From a virus: DNA of 45,809 nucleotides. The position numbers were made by a program, and so were the translations under genes. The DNA lies in the IMG/VR virus record IMGVR_UViG_3300009104_000035, positions 1-45,809 of that record; one strand, 5' to 3'. Below the pieces are notes generated by a model, which did not search any database, had not been told where the DNA came from, and saw only the letters and a list, made by a program, of their open reading frames with translations. Of this stretch, positions 40,417-45,809 are shown piece after piece (the stretch's first letter is position 1; every line of letters starts with the position of its first letter).

Positions 40417-42105
40417 ATGGCAGTTAAAAAATCTAGAGTAAAAAAAGCTAGTCAAGAAAAAGCCTCATCTAGAGTGGCATCAACATCTAATTCACCAGCT
40501 AGAAATTTTGATAGAAGTTTATGGAGAAGAATGAATGGTCAAGAGGGTAATTTTCAAGGATTACAAGTTTGGCACCCAATGGACCCATATTCTGGTATTC
40601 AAAGAAAAGAGTTTAGAAGTGCCATGACTAATCCTTATGTTTATAGGGCATCAAGAATACATACCACATTTACAGCAGGTCAAGGATATACAACTGAAAT
40701 TGTACCAAGACAGGAAGAAGATGTACCAGAAGAACAACTAAACGAGTGGCAAAGATCAGAAACATATTATGTACCATATTTTGATAAAGAAATGACAGCA
40801 GAACAAATTAAAGACAAAGTAGACAAACTAGCATTAAACTTGGATTTGTCAACCAATCTTTTTAACGCATATTTTACAGCATTAGAACAAGGTAGGTGTG
40901 TATTAGCATTAACACCATTAGACCCAACAGAAGATGGTGAATGGCGGTTACCAGAACAAATTAGATTAATCAGGTCAGAATTTACAGAAAGACCCGTTTT
41001 AGATGATAACACAGGTGAGTTAATTGGTGTGAGAATCATAGGTGTAAGAAGTCAAATCAGGGATAACATCATACCATCTGAACGTATGATATATGTGATG
41101 CATGGATTTAACAATGAGTTATTTTCAGATTATTATGGAGATAGTAAAATAGCAAGAGTATCAGATGAAGCCAATACATTAAACATTGTATTAAATCAAG
41201 ACTATGAGAGGGCAGCCGAAAGTGCATGGTACAAACCACCTGTTTTTAGTGTTCCAATTAGTCCACAAGAAGCTGGTAATGAGGATAACGTATTAGCATC
41301 ATTTATCAATAAGATTAATGATTCAAAAGGTCAGGCTATTGCAGTAACAGGACCATCTAACCCAGAAGAAACAGGTGTAACAGTTCTTTCAACACCTGTA
41401 AATGCAGATATTAGTGGATTAGAGATCGTCAGAATGGGATTAATTAAATCAATTATAACAGCATTTGGATTACCCGGTTTTATGTTAGCAGAAGGTGATA
41501 TAGGAAAACTAGGTGGTAATGCTAATATTGAAGAAGTAGATGCATATATCAACCAAGAGATAAGACCAGAAAGAATCATATTAGAAGATGCAGTAGAAAA
41601 ACAGTTCTTTGATAGAGTATTGGCTATACTATTTCATTCAGATGATGCATTAAAAGTACCATGTAAGATTAAATTCAAGTTTAATAAACCAAAACTACTA
41701 ACCCTAGTAACACCTGAAATGTTTGAAGTATTAATGGGTATGGCACAAGCTGGATTAGTAGATGAATCAGGTATTAAAGATATGTTAGGATTAGAAGAGA
41801 TGGATAAAGATACCGTATCAAAGGGTGCACAAGGTGGACCAGACCCAACACAAAACAAATTAAACGCATGGCGACAACCCGTTCAAATAAATCTTTGGCA
41901 AGATGCAGTAACAGGAAAGATGAACATGACAGCAGCAGATTGGGTTAATACTGACCAATGGAATAAAGTAGATATAAGAAACAAAGAGAATGCAATAGAT
42001 AGAGATAACAAGAACCATGAATGGGAAGTAGCCGAGAAGAAAGCCGAATGGTCAAACAGTAATATAGGAGAAAGTAAAAAGAATAATAAGGATAGTGAGC
42101 AATAA
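40417..42105 (+). CDS. Portal protein
   Basis: This 562-residue protein has the portal pattern: a basic disordered start, MTNPYVYRASRIHTTFTAGQG, a helical stretch with FNAYFTALEQGRCVLAL, IIPSERMIYVMHGF, SDYYGDSKIARVSDEANTLN, and the wing/stem region ending in LIKSIITAFGLPGFMLAEG. These resemble SPP1/HK97-type portal families, which form the dodecameric ring for DNA entry and exit. The C-terminal 90 residues are charged and helical. It follows terminase, the usual order. A weak TATA-like ACTTTAATA lies about 29 nt upstream. Confidence 0.85.
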   Translation: MAVKKSRVKKASQEKASSRVASTSNSPARNFDRSLWRRMNGQEGNFQGLQVWHPMDPYSGIQRKEFRSAMTNPYVYRASRIHTTFTAGQGYTTEIVPRQEEDVPEEQLNEWQRSETYYVPYFDKEMTAEQIKDKVDKLALNLDLSTNLFNAYFTALEQGRCVLALTPLDPTEDGEWRLPEQIRLIRSEFTERPVLDDNTGELIGVRIIGVRSQIRDNIIPSERMIYVMHGFNNELFSDYYGDSKIARVSDEANTLNIVLNQDYERAAESAWYKPPVFSVPISPQEAGNEDNVLASFINKINDSKGQAIAVTGPSNPEETGVTVLSTPVNADISGLEIVRMGLIKSIITAFGLPGFMLAEGDIGKLGGNANIEEVDAYINQEIRPERIILEDAVEKQFFDRVLAILFHSDDALKVPCKIKFKFNKPKLLTLVTPEMFEVLMGMAQAGLVDESGIKDMLGLEEMDKDTVSKGAQGGPDPTQNKLNAWRQPVQINLWQDAVTGKMNMTAADWVNTDQWNKVDIRNKENAIDRDNKNHEWEVAEKKAEWSNSNIGESKKNNKDSEQ

Positions 42106-42108
42106 TGA

Positions 42109-42324
42109 ATGATGTTAAAAAAGGCAATAGCGAGGGTTTTAGGCAACTCTGGAACCTACTTTACAGCACCTTATCTTGGCTCAACGATAGCTGGAGTCCC
42201 CTCTTTAGAGATAGCAATTTACACAGCGGCTATCGGATTAATATTATCAACTTCAAGGGAACTGATTGAGTATGGTAAAGGTCTCAAAACACTCTATTGT
42301 GAAAAGTGTGGGAGACCATTATGA
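42109..42324 (+). CDS. Small membrane protein with C-terminal zinc knuckle
   Basis: This 71-residue protein has one or two hydrophobic segments (FTAPYLGSTIAGVP and LEIAIYTAAIGLILS), a basic stretch and a CEKCGRP end. An overlapping frame from 42105 encodes 54 residues without hydrophobic or family features, so I prefer this one. It could assist lysis, being next to that region. ATGA overlap with the next gene. Confidence 0.5.
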   Translation: MMLKKAIARVLGNSGTYFTAPYLGSTIAGVPSLEIAIYTAAIGLILSTSRELIEYGKGLKTLYCEKCGRPL

Positions 42325-42413
42325 CTAAAGAAGCCACTAATGATACGTGTTGGTGGGCAAAACTAGGCGATTGTCTAGACCATATATTAATATTCTGTCC
42401 TAAGAGAGACTGA
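42321..42413 (+). CDS. Tiny peptide (30 aa)
   Basis: ATGA-coupled to the preceding gene. The product (MTKEATNDTCWWAKLGDCLD then ILIFCPKRD) has three Cys. Its last 14 bases overlap the opposing gene at 42400. It is supported only by coupling. Confidence 0.35.
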   Translation: MTKEATNDTCWWAKLGDCLDHILIFCPKRD

Positions 42414-42522
42414 TAAAGTCAAATTCTTTTATGAATGCATCATCTTTTTTATGTTCTAAATACTTGTTAGCTTGACCCAACCATCGGATGTTTTGTTTTG
42501 ATTTGTAAATTAGTTGAGACAT
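42400..42522 (-). CDS. Minus-strand small protein (40 aa)
   Basis: Reading leftward from the ATG at 42522, the product starts MSQLIYKSKQNIRWLGQANK and ends at TAG at 42400. It fills otherwise empty DNA in the direction of the neighbouring minus-strand protease and converges with the plus-strand genes. The product is basic and helical. No family recognised. Confidence 0.45.
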   Translation of the reverse strand: MSQLIYKSKQNIRWLGQANKYLEHKKDDAFIKEFDFISLS

Positions 42523-42572
42523 AGAACTATTATGTCATATTACCATAAGAACTTTTAACAGTATAAAATAAT

Positions 42573-42597
42573 ACTAATGGGTTATTAGCCCATTAGT
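42573..42597 (-). terminator. Hairpin between the two minus-strand genes
   Basis: ACTAATGGG (42573-42581) pairs with CCCATTAGT (42589-42597), nine pairs around a seven-base loop. It lies after the minus-strand protease stop and before the small minus-strand gene, so it may end or process the protease transcript. The rest of 42523-42676 shows no gene. Confidence 0.5.
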
Positions 42598-42676
42598 TAT
42601 AATTCGTTGAATCGTTTACAACCCAACGCCCAAGAATGTGTTTCTGACTCACAATTAACTTTAACACTCTTATAAT

Positions 42677-43495
42677 TTAACTATTACATTGGACCAAAGT
42701 ATTATTTAAAAACAAACAACTCTTTGGTATTACTCTAGGATTATATTTATAAAATCCATCATCAGCATATAGTTGTCTTATCATTTCCATATCGTTTGGT
42801 CTTATCGTTAATTCTAATTCTTCATCGAATGCTTCAATAGTTGGAACCATAGCTGAATAATCATACATGGTTTTTCCACCATCTATACCATCACCAATAA
42901 AATAATGCCCTAATCCAAGACCATGACCAAATTCATGTAAAACAACATTCCTTATAGTATTTAAAGGCATAGGTACTAATTCCTTACCATATCCTACACT
43001 TCCCTCTGTGCCTGATAATACTATCTCAACAGTTGGTTTAAATTGATTGAGATAAATATTAATAAACATGAATTTATGTTTCGAATAACTAAAATCAATA
43101 CTTGTTGTTCCTAATGAATCACTACCTGAATAATACTCATAATTAATCAAAATATTACAAAAGGGATAATCACTTACATATTTATTAGCGTGTGATTCCC
43201 ACTCTATTGTACCATAAATTGGCAAAAATAATAAATGTGATTCATTCTCTAATGCCTCTTTCCACTCATAAATAGCCTCATAGGTTACTCTTTCTATATT
43301 TTCCCAATCATCAGTTATTTCAGGGTTTGCCTCAAATACACAAACAACCGGTGTTGTTTGATGGTTTAAGCGTAATGTTTCATATACATCAGATCGTTGT
43401 TCACCAAACGCAAAATCCATACCAAGCCATAATAATGCCGAAAGCATGGTAATCCATAATATCTTCTCTATACGATCCATGTGTATTCTATTCAT
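42677..43495 (-). CDS. Secreted metzincin-type zinc protease
   Basis: This 272-residue protein, on the minus strand, has an N-terminal hydrophobic segment (ILWITMLSALLWLGMDFAFG) that looks like a signal peptide or anchor. The catalytic site is VLHEFGHGLGLGHYF (HExxHxxGxxH, around residues 187-201), and TMYDYSAM supplies the Met-turn; DMEMIRQLYADDG is the matrixin-type end. Thaumarchaea have a protein S-layer and no peptidoglycan, so a secreted protease could open the envelope at release or entry. It is divergent from the holin-like gene, with a shared TATA region. By TATA spacing the ATG at 43480 may be the real start. Confidence 0.82.
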   Translation of the reverse strand: MNRIHMDRIEKILWITMLSALLWLGMDFAFGEQRSDVYETLRLNHQTTPVVCVFEANPEITDDWENIERVTYEAIYEWKEALENESHLLFLPIYGTIEWESHANKYVSDYPFCNILINYEYYSGSDSLGTTSIDFSYSKHKFMFINIYLNQFKPTVEIVLSGTEGSVGYGKELVPMPLNTIRNVVLHEFGHGLGLGHYFIGDGIDGGKTMYDYSAMVPTIEAFDEELELTIRPNDMEMIRQLYADDGFYKYNPRVIPKSCLFLNNTLVQCNS

Positions 43496-43510
43496 TCGTA
43501 ACTAAAAAGG

Positions 43511-43520
43511 TTTAAATATA
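43511..43520. promoter_or_regulatory. Shared divergent TATA region of the lysis genes
   Basis: TTTAAATATA is centred 26 nt before the holin-like ATG at 43541 and reads as TATATTTAAA towards the minus-strand protease. Only 45 bp separate the two starts, so this single box probably serves both directions or couples them. Confidence 0.5.
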
Positions 43521-43540
43521 AAAATCAACATATCTCATAT

Positions 43541-43804
43541 ATGGCAGATATACCAATCCTGATACTAGCAGGTAGTCTATTCGGTGCAGCCCTAAACATA
43601 ATTAGAGGCGTATCATCAGATACAAGTGGCGAATTAAATTACAAGAAAGTAGTTGGTGGTGGCGTTGTTGCTATTATTACAGCATTAGGAGCTATCACAG
43701 CTTTAGATGCAGCATTAGTAACAGAACCAGTAACACAAGTTGTAATAGGCATTCTTGTAGGTTTCGGGGCAGATTTCACAGTAAGCAAACTGAAAAAGGA
43801 TTAG
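43541..43804 (+). CDS. Holin-like membrane protein
   Basis: This 87-residue protein has three hydrophobic segments (PILILAGSLFGAALNIIRG, VVGGGVVAIITALGAITAL, VTQVVIGILVGFGADFTV) with a charged C-terminus (SKLKKD), as in class I-like holins. Placed between two zinc proteases, it could make the membrane lesion that lets one of them (lacking a signal peptide) reach the S-layer. No archaeal-virus holin with proven function is known to me that it matches, so this is inference from topology and context. Confidence 0.6.
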   Translation: MADIPILILAGSLFGAALNIIRGVSSDTSGELNYKKVVGGGVVAIITALGAITALDAALVTEPVTQVVIGILVGFGADFTVSKLKKD

Positions 43805-43810
43805 TATCTT

Positions 43811-44500
43811 ATGACATTATGTGTTGTAAGAGAGGACCCAGAACATGGCTTACAGTTCCAAGAGGAACAAACTGAATGGAGACACAAGTGGGATAAAAAT
43901 ACCATTTATTATTCAATGGAATATAATGATGAATTACCTCTCATACCAAAAAACAAAATGAGAAAGGCAATAAACTTAGCGATGTCAACTTGGAATTTCG
44001 AGATACCTACCAAAATAAAATCAAAATGGAGAGATTTTGAACAAGCAGATATTCAAATAAGATTCAGAAAAGCATCAGATGATAACATTTTTAGAGATAG
44101 ACCAACTGTTCTAGCATATGCATATTTCCCAAAAACATCATTACAAGGAGATATTGTGTTCAATCTTGATTTTATATGGTCCCTAGATGATAATGGAATA
44201 AAAGCTTCAGAAGCTATAAGATTAGGTATAATAGAAAATGCATCAAACCCTGATAGTAAACTAAAGACATATAATATCATTCATACCATGATACATGAGA
44301 TAGGGCATAGTTTAGGGCTAAAACATGATGTGGATAATAATTCAACAGATGTTATGGACCCATATTATGACGGTAAGGTGTTGGATTTATCAGCAAGGGA
44401 TTTATATAGAATAAGACTCAAATATGGTACAAGAGTGTGGAATTGGGCTATGTATAAGAGAGTAAAAAGATGGTTACATCGTAGAAAGAGAAATCTCTAA
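43811..44500 (+). CDS. Metzincin-type zinc protease without signal peptide
   Basis: This 229-residue protein carries HTMIHEIGHSLGLKHD near residues 158-173 (HExxHxxGxxH) and STDVMDPYY as Met-turn, with a matrixin-like lead: YSMEYNDELPLIPKNKMRKA, AMSTWNFEIPTKIK and ADIQIRFRK. It ends in a very basic tail (KRVKRWLHRRKRNL). No signal peptide is visible, so export would need the adjacent holin-like protein, or the protease could ride in the virion. It starts six bases after the holin-like stop, so the two are one operon. A second metzincin lies on the opposite strand. Confidence 0.85.
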   Translation: MTLCVVREDPEHGLQFQEEQTEWRHKWDKNTIYYSMEYNDELPLIPKNKMRKAINLAMSTWNFEIPTKIKSKWRDFEQADIQIRFRKASDDNIFRDRPTVLAYAYFPKTSLQGDIVFNLDFIWSLDDNGIKASEAIRLGIIENASNPDSKLKTYNIIHTMIHEIGHSLGLKHDVDNNSTDVMDPYYDGKVLDLSARDLYRIRLKYGTRVWNWAMYKRVKRWLHRRKRNL

Positions 44501-44503
44501 ACC

Positions 44504-44512
44504 TTATATATA
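44504..44512 (+). promoter_or_regulatory. TATA box for the gene at 44535
   Basis: TTATATATA is centred 27 nt before the ATG at 44535. Confidence 0.5.
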
Positions 44513-44534
44513 ATAAAACCTTTTAAATATTATA

Positions 44535-44735
44535 ATGGCATTCACATGTTACGTTCACGACTTCAGTACCGATGATATTGAAGAATGGGACCAACATAAT
44601 CAGGATAAGGAACACACAGTCACAGGCATAGCACCATGTAATCTATGTGGTATTGTAACAGATTTTGAATTTACAGGTAAACGAAAAATATCTAGCATTC
44701 CATGTATATGCGAGAGTTGTAAGGCGGGATTCTAA
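44535..44735 (+). CDS. Small zinc-finger protein (66 aa)
   Basis: The N-terminus FTCYVHDFSTDDIEEWDQHN resembles a degenerate C2H2 finger, and CNLCG with CICESC forms a second knuckle. It has its own TATA box. Related small finger proteins are common in archaea and their viruses and usually bind nucleic acid. Its stop overlaps the next start (TAATG). Confidence 0.6.
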   Translation: MAFTCYVHDFSTDDIEEWDQHNQDKEHTVTGIAPCNLCGIVTDFEFTGKRKISSIPCICESCKAGF

Positions 44736-45271
44736 TGAGAGAAGATACACCAAATAAATCATCTTTAAATACCATAAAAGGTAATAATAAACAAATGATA
44801 GAAAAACCATTAATCAAAGGTTATGTAACAGTTATTAAAAACGCTGGTAGACCAGATGAACAAATACTATGTGAGAACAAACCAAATCTTCTTTCAAACG
44901 CTGGAAGAGATTGGATGATTGCTCAAGTTTATACTAATACATCAGCCGGAACTAGAGGTTCTGGTTATATTGCATTAACAGCTAATACAGCATCACCAGC
45001 AGCAAGTGATACAGATTTAACAGCCGAAATTACAACAGGTGGTTTAGCAAGAGCAGATGCAACAACCAAATCACATACAAATGGAACAAACTCTACTACT
45101 ATTCAACATACATTCACAGCTTCTGCAACCCATACAGCAGTTCAAAAATCAGGGTTATTTAACAATACAAAAGATAATAGTGATACACTTTCTCATATCA
45201 ATACATTTACCGCAGTCACCTTACAGAGTTCCGATACTCTTCAGGTAACTTGGACCACAACTCTAGGATAA
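44735..45271 (+). CDS. Tail-associated structural protein
   Basis: The longest frame has 178 residues from the ATG at 44735. A TATA box (CTTTAAAT, 44763-44770) is centred 28 nt before the in-frame ATG at 44795, which would give 158 residues beginning MIEKPLIKGYVTVIKNAGRP, a more natural start. The body (ENKPNLLSNAGRDWMIAQVY, then GSGYIALTANTASP and a TLQVTWTTTLG end) is a pattern I know from phage structural proteins located before fibres. It precedes the 537-residue fibre gene that crosses the join, so a tail-fibre connector is likely. Confidence 0.6.
   Translation: MREDTPNKSSLNTIKGNNKQMIEKPLIKGYVTVIKNAGRPDEQILCENKPNLLSNAGRDWMIAQVYTNTSAGTRGSGYIALTANTASPAASDTDLTAEITTGGLARADATTKSHTNGTNSTTIQHTFTASATHTAVQKSGLFNNTKDNSDTLSHINTFTAVTLQSSDTLQVTWTTTLG
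44763..44770 (+). promoter_or_regulatory. Internal TATA box favouring the start at 44795
   Basis: CTTTAAAT lies inside the longest frame, 28 nt before the second ATG. Confidence 0.4.
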
Positions 45272-45281
45272 ACTTAAATAG

Positions 45282-45289
45282 TTATATAG
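45282..45289 (+). promoter_or_regulatory. TATA box of the fibre cluster
   Basis: TTATATAG is centred 25 nt before the ATG at 45310, the first gene of the fibre operon that continues at base 1. Confidence 0.55.
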
Positions 45290-45309
45290 TAAAATAACCA
45301 TTTTAATGT

Positions 45310-45809
45310 ATGGCTAAACAAGTCTGGGGTAGGCATACAAAACACCTAACCACATCACAGGATAATACCAAAGAAATTTCAACTAACGAATGGAACGATA
45401 ATATTAATAGAAAGGGTCATTTTGGTTTTGATGCGATAACAATAGCATCTGCATCGACAATAACACCACCCGCTTTTTCAACAACAGTTGGTAACCAACC
45501 TAGTTCATTAATTAAACTATCAGGCTCTACATCAGTAGACACAATAGCAATAACAAACACAGATGATGGTGATTTATTATATGTAGTAACAACAGGATCA
45601 GTAACATTAAACAATACATCAAGTCCATCTTCAGCAGGAGATATTAGATTATTAGGTAATGCAAACAAGGACCTAGATACAAACGTACCAACCATTTTAA
45701 TTAGAAGTGGTAATTATTGGTATGAATATGGTGGTAGCCCGGTTACAGATGCATCAATAACATTTGCAAAGATACAAAATCTAGCAACAATGAAAGTTAT
45801 AGGAAGAAC
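45310..45809 (+). CDS. Tail fibre protein, N-terminal part (continues at base 1)
   Basis: The ATG at 45310 opens a frame that runs to the window edge. The 381 bases up to 45690 are exactly 127 codons and continue in frame at base 1, giving a 537-residue protein. The N-terminus, MAKQVWGRHTKHLTTSQDNT, leads into SLIKLSGSTSVDTIAITNTDDG and ILIRSGNYWYEYGG, a small beta domain common near the start of marine phage fibres. Bases 45691-45809 are the repeated copy of the start. An upstream ATG at 45306 reads three codons to a stop. Confidence 0.85.
   Translation, partial: MAKQVWGRHTKHLTTSQDNTKEISTNEWNDNINRKGHFGFDAITIASASTITPPAFSTTVGNQPSSLIKLSGSTSVDTIAITNTDDGDLLYVVTTGSVTLNNTSSPSSAGDIRLLGNANKDLDTNVPTILIRSGNYWYEYGGSPVTDASITFAKIQNLATMKVIGR
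45691..45809. repeat. Direct terminal repeat, right copy
   Basis: This is the second copy of bases 1-119, without mismatches. Removing it gives the unit genome of 45,690 bp. Confidence 0.95.

Noticed and set aside
42105-42269. Alternative 54-residue frame starting ATG at 42105
   Set aside because: It overlaps the membrane protein frame at 42109; the latter has hydrophobic segments and a zinc knuckle and couples by ATGA to the next gene, so it is preferred.
1-45809. Auxiliary nitrification gene amoC, reported in some marine thaumarchaeal viruses, or a plastocyanin-like gene
   Set aside because: I looked for membrane proteins of that size and for copper-site motifs and found none, so the host link rests on RadA, MCM and promoter evidence only.

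Overview
The window is a complete viral genome. Its last 119 bases repeat its first 119 exactly, so the sequence closes into a circle, or a circularly permuted map, of 45,690 bp. A tail-fibre gene that looks cut at both edges reads through the join as one 537-codon frame. The virion genes are those of a tailed virus with an HK97-type capsid (terminase, portal, scaffold, decoration protein, coat protein, tail tube, fibres). The replication genes are archaeal: RadA with its N-terminal helix-hairpin-helix domain, and an MCM helicase fused to a primase-polymerase domain. About twenty genes have a TATA-like box 24-27 nt before the start codon, as expected for archaeal leaderless transcripts. The DNA is very AT-rich, cell-wall enzymes are absent, two metzincin proteases sit beside a holin-like gene, and one tail protein carries LSDSVS-type repeats. 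I infer a host among marine Nitrososphaeria (ammonia-oxidising Thaumarchaeota); the archaeal assignment is firmer than the exact group.

Layout. 45310-7765 (through the join): tail fibre and receptor-binding genes. 7765-14730: capsid block with a 1470-residue protein containing a prohead-protease-like domain, then scaffold, decoration protein, coat protein and a small basic protein. 14766-23608: neck and tail genes, interrupted at about 16910-17035 by what looks like a separate structured RNA gene. 23643-29141: replication and DNA modification (RadA, nuclease-fold protein, ribbon-helix-helix regulator, DNA methyltransferase, PrimPol-MCM). 29203-36293: a dense early-type region of very small, overlapping genes, many with zinc knuckles, plus a resolvase-like nuclease, a DnaQ-like exonuclease, a RecB/Cas4-like nuclease and a stray pair of head-tail connector genes. 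36327-42105: packaging block in which the large terminase is split into separate ATPase and nuclease genes 2.1 kb apart. 42109-44500: lysis region, the only place with minus-strand genes. 44535-45271: a zinc-finger gene and a tail-associated protein.

The most unusual features are: (1) a recurring (A/S)KLKQR(L/I)A motif that brackets modules of the 1470-residue protein and of a 396-residue protein inserted between the terminase halves, begins a small basic protein, and has weaker forms in scaffold and coat proteins, suggesting proteolytic maturation or capsid targeting of internal virion proteins; (2) a 3-way-junction RNA with its own promoter; (3) the split terminase; (4) a protease-plus-holin cassette suited to an S-layer host; (5) a primase-helicase without a standard start codon.
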